From Deltaproteobacteria bacterium (lineage in GTDB: Bacteria; Desulfobacterota; WTBG01), in assembly GCA_013139225.1 (NCBI GenBank), contig WTBG01000055.1, forward strand, positions 1-6,356: a DNA stretch of 6,356 nucleotides, written 5' to 3'. The notes beneath the pieces were generated by a model that was not told where the DNA came from, did not search any database, and worked only from the letters and a program-made list of their open reading frames with translations. Of this stretch, positions 1-6,345 are shown piece by piece. Both the position numbers and the translations under genes were made by a program. Within the stretch, counting starts at the first letter, position 1; every line of letters begins with the position of its first letter.

Positions 1-772
1 CATAGGAAAAGATTTCTTTTATTGACTCTGAAATGATAGCATCTGATCCCATCATTATTCTATTGTAATGTGTATTAATAAAATTTAGATAGCGTTTGTT
101 ATTCTTGCGAAGGAGATCAATGAGAAAGGCCGGGTCGGTATAGGTGTTTTCATATTGCTCTATTATATCCGTAATTCTTCTCAAGCTATATCCCAGATGG
201 GGTATGTTTATCTTCAATTGGGGAAATCTTTGAAGTGCTGAGCGGGCCCAGTCAAAATACTGCGATAGATTTATGTGATACAGAAGTGGAAGGTTTAGCT
301 CATGGGCACAAGCAAAGATTTCTTGCTGAATTTGGCAGTAGTTATCAGTTGATATACCCAGTGCTTGAGGTATACCCTGGACATTTAAAACCCTATCCGA
401 TTCAGGTATGAAAGCACCTTTAATTCCCATAAATCCTGATTCTTTGCAGGAGATTATTTTCTCCCTTATATTTTCTGTTAAGAATCTAACATCGAAAAAA
501 GGAACAATAATTTGTTGAAACTTGTATTTCTTAATCCAATCAATTAGTAATATTGTCTCATCAAAGTTGTTTTTGCAAATAGCGGACTGGATATTATGAG
601 GAGATAAACTAAGTTTAAGTTGGTAATCAAAATCATGATAGGGAAGAACAGCTATAATGATTTTTTCAAGACCTTGCTTTGTCAGAGTATCAATGTTAAT
701 TTTGAAGAGATTTTCATCAGTTGGTTTAAGGAAACCATGAACGTGGGCATCTATAAACTTTAGTTCTTCCAT
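1..772 (-). CDS. Amidohydrolase-2-type metal-dependent hydrolase, 3' end cut by the window
   Basis: An open frame runs leftward from ATG at 770-772 to the window edge, giving 257 codons without a stop, so the C-terminus is missing. The protein starts MEELKFIDAHVHG. The HxH metal motif (H10, H12) lies on the first strand, as is usual for the amidohydrolase superfamily. Further signatures follow in the expected order: K118 in GFMGIKG, H166 in LLYHIN, H192 in IPHLGYS, and D244 in MMGSDA. This is the metal-site pattern of TIM-barrel hydrolases and decarboxylases of the amidohydrolase-2 (PF04909) type. Family members hydrolyse or decarboxylate varied small molecules, and the substrate cannot be told from sequence. 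No signal peptide is seen, so it is probably cytoplasmic. The start is set by HxH lying only nine residues in, although no clear Shine-Dalgarno precedes it. The gene is divergent from the TPR gene. The family call is fairly sure; the function is unknown. Confidence 0.85.
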   Translation of the reverse strand, partial: MEELKFIDAHVHGFLKPTDENLFKINIDTLTKQGLEKIIIAVLPYHDFDYQLKLSLSPHNIQSAICKNNFDETILLIDWIKKYKFQQIIVPFFDVRFLTENIREKIISCKESGFMGIKGAFIPESDRVLNVQGIPQALGISTDNYCQIQQEIFACAHELNLPLLYHINLSQYFDWARSALQRFPQLKINIPHLGYSLRRITDIIEQYENTYTDPAFLIDLLRKNNKRYLNFINTHYNRIMMGSDAIISESIKEIFSY

Positions 773-830
773 TGTATTGAAATCAAAGCGTTGTTAATAG
801 TTTACTGAAAAATTGTATTGAAACAAAAGG

Positions 831-859
831 TTGACAAAAAAAATGGCACTGTGTAGACT
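831..859 (+). promoter_or_regulatory. Candidate sigma70-type promoter facing the TPR gene
   Basis: A consensus -35 box TTGACA (831-836) is followed after exactly 17 bp by TAGACT (854-859), which matches 4 of 6 positions of the TATAAT -10 box. Transcription would begin near 866 and leave a leader of roughly 165 nt before the TPR gene start at 1034. A nearer AT-rich alternative exists (TTGGAC 950-955, 17 bp, TAAAAA 973-978), so the long leader is not certain. On the opposite strand, TACAAT (reverse complement of 812-817) could serve the divergent hydrolase gene, but its -35 spacing is poor. The call rests on motif matching only. Confidence 0.5.
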
Positions 860-1033
860 TATGCGGAATAAAATGTGAAATAAACATTGAGGTATCATTC
901 CTATTGGTTCTGTGTCAGGCTTCCTGCCGATAGTATATTGTCATGATCCTTGGACTTAGAGAAAGTAAAAGATAAAAAATACATATAATTCCAAAAAGTT
1001 GTATAAATTTTGATACGTATATGAGAGGTATCT

Positions 1034-1741
1034 ATGCCCAGAAAAATAAAGGTTAGCAGGAAAAAAATTAATGAACCTGATGAATTTGTATCCACTTCCA
1101 GTTTCGTTATTGACTATGTAAAGAACAATTACAGTAAAATCATTCCAGTAACAGTTGTAGTACTTGTAATTGCCATTGTGGCATTTGGATGGTTTTACTA
1201 TAGCAAGGGAAGAAAGAAAGAAGCATCTAGTCTCTTCTATCAGTCAAAGCAGATTTATAACACTAGTCAAAATACACAAAATAATAACCAATCTGTTGAA
1301 GAAAAATACCGTTTATCTCTAGGCAAGTTCGAAGATATTAAAAATAATTACTCAGGAACACCATCAGCTATCGAGTCTTCTTTTTACATCGGAGATTGCT
1401 ACTACCACTTAAGAGAGTATGATAAAGCCATTGATTATTATAACCAGTTCCTCAACAGTTCGAGCAAAGGTGATTATTTAAAATATTTTGCTTTCGAGGG
1501 TTTAGGCTACTGTTATGAGGAAAAGGGAGATTACGAGAAGGCATTAGATAATTTTAAAGATTCAATGGAAGAAGGTGACATTGATATCAAAGAACTCGCA
1601 TTTATTAATATAGCAAGATGTTATGAAGCTCTGAATGACAGGGCAAATGCCCTTGAGTTTTATAAGAAATTATCAGATGATCAAAGCAATTCAATCTTTT
1701 CAGAATTAGTTCGAGATAAGATTGAAACCCTAAAGAACTGA
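1034..1741 (+). CDS. Membrane-anchored tetratricopeptide repeat protein (YfgM-like layout)
   Basis: This 235-aa protein has a basic N-terminus (MPRKIKVSRKK), then an EPDEF motif at about residues 14-18. One hydrophobic helix follows at about 36-57 and an Asn/Gln-rich stretch at about 74-88. The rest is helical, with at least three TPR-like units near residues 113-146 (GDCYYHLREYDKAIDYY), 152-184 (GLGYCYEEKGDYEKALDNF) and 188-219 (IARCYEALNDRANALEFY). TPR units bind proteins, so a scaffold or assembly role at the inner membrane is likely. The layout resembles YfgM and related TPR_21 proteins, with the N-terminus inside and the TPRs in the periplasm. Basic residues flank both ends of the helix, so the topology is not secure. 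AGAGG at 1024-1028 sits 5 nt before the ATG and supports the start. The gene stands alone and converges on the small basic gene with no gap. The partner is unknown. Confidence 0.85.
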   Translation: MPRKIKVSRKKINEPDEFVSTSSFVIDYVKNNYSKIIPVTVVVLVIAIVAFGWFYYSKGRKKEASSLFYQSKQIYNTSQNTQNNNQSVEEKYRLSLGKFEDIKNNYSGTPSAIESSFYIGDCYYHLREYDKAIDYYNQFLNSSSKGDYLKYFAFEGLGYCYEEKGDYEKALDNFKDSMEEGDIDIKELAFINIARCYEALNDRANALEFYKKLSDDQSNSIFSELVRDKIETLKN

Positions 1742-1855
1742 TTAAGTGTTTTCCTTCTCTTGCTCTGTTTTCTCTTCCTTTCTTTCTTTTCGCCTCTTGT
1801 TTCTCAAGTTAGCCTTATGTCTTTTTATCTTGTGTTTGAACTTAGATCTAGCCAT
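1742..1855 (-). CDS. Very small, highly basic protein (37 aa), unrecognised
   Basis: An ATG at 1853-1855 opens a 37-codon frame ending in TAA at 1742-1744. The product begins MARSKFKHKIKRHKANL; 16 of its 37 residues are Lys or Arg, with two His. The first 26 residues are almost purely basic and the last 11 are rich in Glu. AGGAGA (reverse complement of 1867-1872) lies 11 nt upstream of the start, a full though slightly distant ribosome binding site. The stop abuts the TPR gene stop, as expected for a real convergent gene. The composition resembles small ribosome-associated or nucleic-acid-binding proteins, and binding to RNA or DNA is my inference. I do not recognise the family. The main alternative is a chance frame in purine-rich sequence, but the Shine-Dalgarno and the neat packing argue against that. 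Confidence 0.6.
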   Translation of the reverse strand: MARSKFKHKIKRHKANLRNKRRKERKEEKTEQEKENT

Positions 1856-1860
1856 TAAAT

Positions 1861-1901
1861 AATTGTTCTCCTATACGGTTTGCAGTAATTAATTGTTATC
1901 C
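1861..1901. repeat. Near-perfect 11-bp direct repeat in the leader of the small basic gene
   Basis: AATTGTTCTCC (1861-1871) and AATTGTTATCC (1891-1901) match at 10 of 11 positions and start exactly 30 bp apart, close to three helical turns. On the minus strand they read GGAGAACAATT and GGATAACAATT, and the proximal copy contains the Shine-Dalgarno of the small basic gene. The placement would suit paired binding sites for a regulator or an RNA feature. With only two copies, chance remains possible. Confidence 0.35.
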
Positions 1902-1968
1902 GCCTCATGTTTTTTCTTCAGATGAATAAAATCCCAGAGACATTTTGATGATCTTTGAGCAAAGAGAT

Positions 1969-1976
1969 ATTATAAT
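1969..1976. promoter_or_regulatory. Palindromic -10-like element shared by divergent genes
   Basis: ATTATAAT supplies a perfect TATAAT on both strands (1971-1976 plus, 1974-1969 minus) between the small basic gene and the ATPase gene. The -35 partners are weak: TTGATG at 1945-1950 with a 20-bp spacer for the plus strand, and nothing good for the minus strand at 17 bp. A separate minus-strand TTGACA (reverse complement of 2008-2013) has only poor -10 candidates downstream. No CIRCE-type heat-shock operator is visible in 1856-2119. The region probably holds promoters for both genes, but their exact placement is uncertain. Confidence 0.25.
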
Positions 1977-2113
1977 CTGCTAATATAAAGCATAAAAGAT
2001 AGCATGTTGTCAATAGCTAATCACACAGGACATAAGACTAAATGCCCGAGAGTGGATTGATTTGCAGATTCTTCGAAAATGTGATAACATTAAAATTAAA
2101 TTAATGATAGAAA

Positions 2114-2119
2114 AGGAGG
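2114..2119 (+). promoter_or_regulatory. Strong Shine-Dalgarno that decides the ATPase start
   Basis: AGGAGG touches the first in-frame ATG (2120) directly and lies only 3 nt from the second (2123). The in-frame GTG at 2129 has a 9-nt spacer, which is normal. This favours initiation at GTG 2129, shortening the protein from 584 to 581 residues. Confidence 0.6.
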
Positions 2120-3874
2120 ATGATGAGCGTGTTTAACAAAATTCCGGATCCTAAAGAATTGGAAAAAGAGCTTAATGAGTATCTTGCTAAAAAGTATGGG
2201 AGTAAGATTAAACTGGCTATGCCTTTGGTAATTCCCCAAAAGGATGAGGGGGTTATTGAAAAGGAATCTAAAAGTCAGAGGAAATCAAGGAAGATAAGGT
2301 TTGATCTGAAACCAGAAGAATTAGAAGCTTATCTCAATGAATTTATAGTAAAGCAGGATGATGCTAAAGAGGTTCTTGCAACTAAGATTTGCACTCATTT
2401 TAACAGAATAAAGTACTGGGAAGAGCACAAGGGAAAAGAGAAGTATGACAGGGTTGGCATGATAAAAAGTAATATCATTATGATTGGTCCTACTGGAGTG
2501 GGAAAGACCTATCTTATTAAACTCATTGCCAAAAGGATTGGAGTTCCCTTCGTAAAGGGTGATGCTACTAAATTCAGTGAAACGGGGTATGTGGGAGGGG
2601 ATGTAGAAGACCTGGTGAGGGACCTTTTGCAAGAGACAAATGGAGATATTGAGTTAGCCCAGTGTGGAATAATCTACATCGACGAAATAGACAAGATTGC
2701 TTCAGGCAACAATGTCGTTGGCATTGATGTTTCGCGTACCGGGGTGCAGAGGGGACTTCTTAAGCCAATGGAAGAGACTGAGGTTGATTTAAAAGTTCCT
2801 CATGACATTGTTTCTCAGATGGAGGCTATGGAACATTTTCGTAAAACTGGCAAGAAGGAGAAGAGGACAGTTAATACGAAAAATATACTATTCATTGTCA
2901 GCGGTGCTTTCAATGCTTTGACTGAAATCATTGAAAAGAGAGTGAATAGGCAAAGTATCGGTTTTGGAGCAGATTTGAAACAGAATGATGATGAAACGGA
3001 TTATTTGAAGATGGTAACCTCTAAGGATTTAATGCAGTATGGGTTTGAATCGGAATTCATTGGCAGGTTGCCAGTGCTTACTGTATTTAGTAAGTTGGAT
3101 GTCAGTGATTTGTACCAGATACTGAAGAATCGCAATAGTGAGGTTATTAATGGGAAAAAATGGGATTTTAAAGCTTATGGTATCGACCTCCGTTTTGAAG
3201 ATAAAGCCCTTTATAAATTGGCAGAGAGAGCATTCGAACAAAATACCGGAGCCCGTGGATTGGTTAGTGTAGTTGAAAAAGCATTGATGAAGTTTGAGAA
3301 AAAGCTTCCATCGACTACCATTAAAAGATTGCTTGTGACTAAAGAAATAGTTGATAATCCCGAAAGAGAAATTGAGTTGCTTTTGAAGGGTGGAGAGGGA
3401 AAGGATGAAAAAGCACGATACAACAAGGTAATAAGGGAAGAGAAGACGGAGCTAAAGAAATATATTAAGAAACAAAAAAGCAACTTCCCGGAAAGGTTTA
3501 TACCTTTTTTAAAAGGTACACGCCTACACCTTATTGTTGAGAGAGTCGTTAAGACAGGGATCGAACTCGGTGTAGTTCTTGAGGAAATACTTTCAATGGA
3601 CGAAACTGTAAGGAAGTATGAAAAAACGTTTTTTAAAGAAAGCGGGATAAAAATTAGCTTTGAAGAACGCGCTGTTGATCAATTATTAGAAATGGCATTA
3701 GAAGAAGAGACTCCTATAGACGAGTTGTGTAACGTTATATTTAAAAATTACCAGCAGGGTCTAAAGCTCGTAAAAGAAAAAACTGGCAAGAATGGATTTA
3801 TGATAACAAAGGAAGCAATCAGAAATCCTGAGGGGTTTCTAAACAAACTTATTAAAGAATCGTATGAAAATTGA
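2120..3874 (+). CDS. ClpX-like AAA+ unfoldase without zinc-binding domain, with duplicated C-terminal subdomain
   Basis: The longest frame is 584 aa, against roughly 420-430 aa for ClpX; the true start is probably GTG 2129. In place of the Cys4 zinc domain of ClpX there are about 60 charged residues. The AAA+ module then follows ClpX order: Walker A GPTGVGKT (123-130), pore loop GYVG (156-159), Walker B IIYIDEID (184-191), sensor-1 region NILFIVSGAF (255-264), IGF tripeptide in QSIGFGADL (280-282), arginine finger in EFIGRLP (R316), and sensor 2 in NTGARGL (R379). In ClpX, IGF is the ClpP-docking loop, so a ClpP partner is plausible. The stretch corresponding to the ClpX pore-2/RKH region (about 217-250) is rewritten. 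After a charged linker, residues 480-578 look like a second copy of the small subdomain at 329-422, with GAR changed to PID. It is probably a cytoplasmic ATP-driven unfoldase; its substrate is unknown. It sits 10 bp before a J-protein gene. Confidence 0.9.
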   Translation: MMSVFNKIPDPKELEKELNEYLAKKYGSKIKLAMPLVIPQKDEGVIEKESKSQRKSRKIRFDLKPEELEAYLNEFIVKQDDAKEVLATKICTHFNRIKYWEEHKGKEKYDRVGMIKSNIIMIGPTGVGKTYLIKLIAKRIGVPFVKGDATKFSETGYVGGDVEDLVRDLLQETNGDIELAQCGIIYIDEIDKIASGNNVVGIDVSRTGVQRGLLKPMEETEVDLKVPHDIVSQMEAMEHFRKTGKKEKRTVNTKNILFIVSGAFNALTEIIEKRVNRQSIGFGADLKQNDDETDYLKMVTSKDLMQYGFESEFIGRLPVLTVFSKLDVSDLYQILKNRNSEVINGKKWDFKAYGIDLRFEDKALYKLAERAFEQNTGARGLVSVVEKALMKFEKKLPSTTIKRLLVTKEIVDNPEREIELLLKGGEGKDEKARYNKVIREEKTELKKYIKKQKSNFPERFIPFLKGTRLHLIVERVVKTGIELGVVLEEILSMDETVRKYEKTFFKESGIKISFEERAVDQLLEMALEEETPIDELCNVIFKNYQQGLKLVKEKTGKNGFMITKEAIRNPEGFLNKLIKESYEN

Positions 3875-3884
3875 TTGAGAAAAT

Positions 3885-4850
3885 ATGACTGCGAAAAGAG
3901 ATTATTACAAAGTATTGGGTCTTAAAAAAAATTCCTCTGATGAAGAGATAAAAAAGGCATACCGTAAAATGGCTATGAAGTACCATCCTGACAGGAACCA
4001 GTCGAATAAAGAGGCTGAGGAGAAGTTTAAAGAGGTTAGTGAGGCTTATGCTGTTTTAAGCGATAAGAAGAAGCGGCAGGAATATGACAGCTTTGGACAT
4101 GCAGGATTTCGGAGACGGTATACCCAGGAAGATATTTTTAAGGGATTTGATATTAGTGATATGTTTAAGGATGCTGGCTTTGGAACAGAGGATGTCTTTA
4201 GTACTCTCTTCGGTGGTAGTAGAAGGACCTCTAAAAAAGCAAGTTTTAAGGACTATTTCAATGCCTATACACAATCGGGTTTTAGTAATTCCTATGGAGC
4301 AACACAGGGAGCGCATACATCCGCCAGAAAGGGTGCTGATTTAGTGTATGATCTCTCTCTAACTTTAGAGGAAGTAGCTTCAGGAACGTCTAAACAAATT
4401 GCTTTTCGTAAGGAAAATGGGGAGTTAGCAAAGGTAAATGTTAAAATTCCTCCCGGGATAAGTACTGGTAAAAAACTGAGAATTCCTGGGAAAGGGCTGA
4501 AAGGTAATGCTGGAGGTCTATCTGGAGACTTATATATTAAAATATCTGTGAATGACCATCCTGTTTTCAGGAGAGAAGGGAGTAATCTCCATCTGGATAA
4601 AGAAATACAGTTTACTCAAGCAGTACTGGGATCGACCATTGAAGTACCCACCCTCGAGAAGGAGTGCAAAATAAAAGTTCCTTCAGGCACTCAAAGTCAT
4701 AGTAAAATTAGATTGAAAGGATATGGCCTCCCGCACTTTAAAAATAAGGGAATGGGCGATCTCTATGTTCGGATTATTGTGAAAATACCGAGAAAACTGG
4801 ATAAGAAACAACGTGGTTTGTTAGAGGAGCTAATTAAGGAAGGTATGTAA
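3885..4850 (+). CDS. Type-B J-domain co-chaperone (CbpA-like, no zinc finger)
   Basis: This 321-aa protein begins with a full J-domain (about 5-70) whose HPD motif at 34-36 stimulates the Hsp70 (DnaK) ATPase. Residues 71-148 form a linker with moderate Gly, Phe and Ser, replacing the usual Gly/Phe-rich stretch. Two C-terminal substrate-binding domains follow from GADLVYDLSLTLEE (about 150), marked by VKIPPGISTGKKLRIPGKG, GDLYIKISVNDHPVF and VPSGTQSHSKIRLKGYG, and ending in GDLYVRIIVKIP. No CxxCxGxG repeats are present and only one Cys (261) occurs, so this is not canonical DnaJ (about 370-380 aa); length and layout match CbpA (about 306 aa). Only a weak GAG-type ribosome site precedes the ATG, 10 bp after the ATPase stop, so translation is probably coupled to the ATPase gene. 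It is likely cytoplasmic and delivers substrates to DnaK. Whether it also serves the neighbouring unfoldase is inference. Confidence 0.9.
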   Translation: MTAKRDYYKVLGLKKNSSDEEIKKAYRKMAMKYHPDRNQSNKEAEEKFKEVSEAYAVLSDKKKRQEYDSFGHAGFRRRYTQEDIFKGFDISDMFKDAGFGTEDVFSTLFGGSRRTSKKASFKDYFNAYTQSGFSNSYGATQGAHTSARKGADLVYDLSLTLEEVASGTSKQIAFRKENGELAKVNVKIPPGISTGKKLRIPGKGLKGNAGGLSGDLYIKISVNDHPVFRREGSNLHLDKEIQFTQAVLGSTIEVPTLEKECKIKVPSGTQSHSKIRLKGYGLPHFKNKGMGDLYVRIIVKIPRKLDKKQRGLLEELIKEGM

Positions 4851-4869
4851 TACGATTAATTTTGATATC

Positions 4870-5220
4870 TTACTTTTTTAAAAATCCGAATTTAGCTTTT
4901 TTATTCATATGTTCTTCAGTGACCTGTTCTCTTGTTTCTAATTGTGGTTGTTCAATCTGTTTTTTTAATCGGTGTATTTGAATACTCAGTTCCTGCAAGT
5001 TTTTATCTTTTTCCTTGAGTTGAGATTTACTTTCCTCTAATTGATTGTTTAGTTGACTGATGGCTTGATCCTTAGCATTTGATTCATCCCTTAGCGTATT
5101 AATAGTATTCTCCAGTTCTGCTATCTTGTCTTGGTGTTTTATGGCTTCTTCATCGTGATGTCTTTTCTGATCGAGATATTTTTGAATAATCGAGAAATCA
5201 GCATAGGATTCTTGAGCCAT
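4870..5220 (-). CDS. Short coiled-coil protein downstream of the pilT-like gene
   Basis: This 116-aa protein has no signal peptide and no membrane segment. Residues about 22-91 form one long coiled coil. From I33 to I89 the a/d positions keep an unbroken 3-4 spacing (33, 36, 40, 43, 47, 50, 54 and on to 89), mostly Leu or Ile, with Ser or Lys at 47, 50, 64 and 71. A Glu/Gln-rich stretch (about 87-104) and a basic tail (KKAKFGFLKK) follow. GGAGG (reverse complement of 5228-5232) lies 7 nt before the ATG, an excellent ribosome site. It starts 27 nt after the pilT-like stop on the same strand, so the two are probably co-transcribed. I do not recognise the family. It could be an oligomeric adaptor or regulator of the ATPase. 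Coiled coils give many false homologies, so function should not be assigned from similarity alone. Confidence 0.75.
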   Translation of the reverse strand: MAQESYADFSIIQKYLDQKRHHDEEAIKHQDKIAELENTINTLRDESNAKDQAISQLNNQLEESKSQLKEKDKNLQELSIQIHRLKKQIEQPQLETREQVTEEHMNKKAKFGFLKK

Positions 5221-5227
5221 AATTTTA

Positions 5228-5232
5228 CCTCC
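5228..5232 (-). promoter_or_regulatory. Shine-Dalgarno of the coiled-coil gene
   Basis: GGAGG on the minus strand lies 7 nt upstream of the ATG at 5218-5220, inside the 27-nt gap after the pilT-like gene. It fixes the start and shows the downstream gene can be translated independently of the upstream one. Confidence 0.7.
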
Positions 5233-5247
5233 AGAAATATTTAATAG

Positions 5248-6345
5248 TTACTGCAAAAAACAAAAACCACCCTTTTCACTAATACCAAGCTGCTCTCGCA
5301 TTAAATCAAATTCCCCCTGTCTTAAAGTAGCATTCCTAGCTTCTTCCGAGGTTATCATCTTGTTTGCCAGTAAGGCGATGAGGGATTGTTCTAGAGACTG
5401 CATGCCGTAGTGAACCACAGATTTTTCAATCTGATCAAGAATGTCTTTGTACTGGCTTTGTGCTATCATTTTCTTGATTGCCGGTGTTCCAATGAGGATT
5501 TCAATTGCCGGTATTCTTCCATTCCCATTGACACTTTTGATTAATCTTTGAGAGATAGCACCAAGCAATACGTTGGAGAGCTGAATTTTTATTTGGTTTT
5601 GCTGATCTTTGGAAAACATGTCTATGATACGTGAAACTGCCTCATAAGTATTGTTGGAATGCATGGTACTGAGAATAAGATGCCCTGTTTCTGCTGCATT
5701 CATGGCAATGGAAGTGGTTTCAATATCTCTCATTTCACCGATGAGTATTACGTCAGGGTCTTGGCGAAGGGCGTCTTTTAGAGCATGGGAGAAACTCGGA
5801 GTATCAATTCCAACTTCCCGCTGAGTGATAAAAGAGTTCTTGTTTCTAAAAAGATATTCAATGGGATCTTCTATAGAGATAATGTGAAGATTTCTCGTTT
5901 CATTGATAACTTGTACCATGGCGGCGAGAGTTGAAGATTTACCAGAACCAGTTGGTCCGGTAACCAGTACCAATCCTTGCGGTTTGTTACAAAAAGATTT
6001 TATCGACTGTGGTAAGTTTAGTGATTCAATAGTGGGAATGGCAAATGGAATATTTCTAAAGACCAGTGAAGTTGTTCCTCTTTGGCGAAATATACTGACT
6101 CTAAATCTACCCAATCCCCGAACAGAATAAGAAGTATCAGCTGAGTGCTTGACCTGAAACCCCTTTTTTTGGATATTGTTCATGATGGATTGGGCAATAG
6201 TATCTACTTCTTCAATTGACAAGGGTGGATCATCAGTGCGTAATAGCTTTCCCTCAATACGCAATATGGGTGGGCACATTGCGTGAAGATGCATGTCGGA
6301 AGCACCTTGATCTTTCATGGATTGTAATAGTTGAATTAAATCCAT
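5248..6345 (-). CDS. pilT: PilT-family type IV pilus ATPase with a degenerate retraction motif
   Basis: This 365-aa protein is close to the usual PilT length (about 345-370). It starts MDLIQLLQSMKDQGASDMHL, the typical PilT opening, which fixes the start; only 11 nt lie upstream in the window and no Shine-Dalgarno is seen there. The N-terminal PAS-like half is followed by Walker A GPTGSGKS (130-137), the Asp box IISIEDPIEY (155-164), Walker B DVILIGEMRD (198-207, E204) and the His box ETGHLILSTMHS (219-230, H222 and H229). PilT hexamers sit at the cytoplasmic base of type IV pili and hydrolyse ATP to retract the pilus for twitching, uptake or attachment. The C-terminal AIRNLIRE motif reads AIKKMIAQ (289-296), losing the last Arg-Glu pair. 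This may be a PilT paralogue or PilU-like accessory ATPase rather than the main retraction motor. A coiled-coil gene follows 27 nt downstream. Confidence 0.88.
   Translation of the reverse strand: MDLIQLLQSMKDQGASDMHLHAMCPPILRIEGKLLRTDDPPLSIEEVDTIAQSIMNNIQKKGFQVKHSADTSYSVRGLGRFRVSIFRQRGTTSLVFRNIPFAIPTIESLNLPQSIKSFCNKPQGLVLVTGPTGSGKSSTLAAMVQVINETRNLHIISIEDPIEYLFRNKNSFITQREVGIDTPSFSHALKDALRQDPDVILIGEMRDIETTSIAMNAAETGHLILSTMHSNNTYEAVSRIIDMFSKDQQNQIKIQLSNVLLGAISQRLIKSVNGNGRIPAIEILIGTPAIKKMIAQSQYKDILDQIEKSVVHYGMQSLEQSLIALLANKMITSEEARNATLRQGEFDLMREQLGISEKGGFCFLQ

Noticed and set aside
901..1095. A 64-aa minus-strand frame overlapping the start of the TPR gene.
   Set aside because: Its start lies inside the TPR coding sequence, the product has no recognisable domain, and the region is explained by the promoter and start of the TPR gene.
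1690..1726. A 9-bp perfect inverted repeat (TTCAATCTT / AAGATTGAA, 19-nt loop) at the end of the TPR gene, considered as a terminator.
   Set aside because: The stem is AT-rich, lies inside the coding sequence, and has no T-run after it on either strand.
1891..1903. A 13-base match to the lac operator (GCGGATAACAATT on the minus strand), and a TCACACAGGA at 2021-2030 like the lacZ leader.
   Set aside because: The two pieces are in opposite orientations and more than 100 bp apart, with non-lac sequence around them. This is neither vector carry-over nor a credible LacI site.
2042..2104. A 20-codon plus-strand frame upstream of the ATPase gene, possibly a leader peptide.
   Set aside because: Only AGGA at 11 nt precedes it and the product shows no attenuation-type run of residues or paired hairpins, so there is too little support.
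4084..4344. An 86-aa plus-strand frame inside the J-protein gene, and a minus-strand 86-aa frame at 4056-4316.
   Set aside because: Both are out-of-frame shadows of the well-supported J-protein and show no domain or ribosome site.
4847..4879. GTAA/TTAC pairing followed by six Ts between the convergent J-protein and coiled-coil genes, considered as a terminator.
   Set aside because: The stem is only four base pairs with an unbalanced interior, too weak to call despite the T-run.
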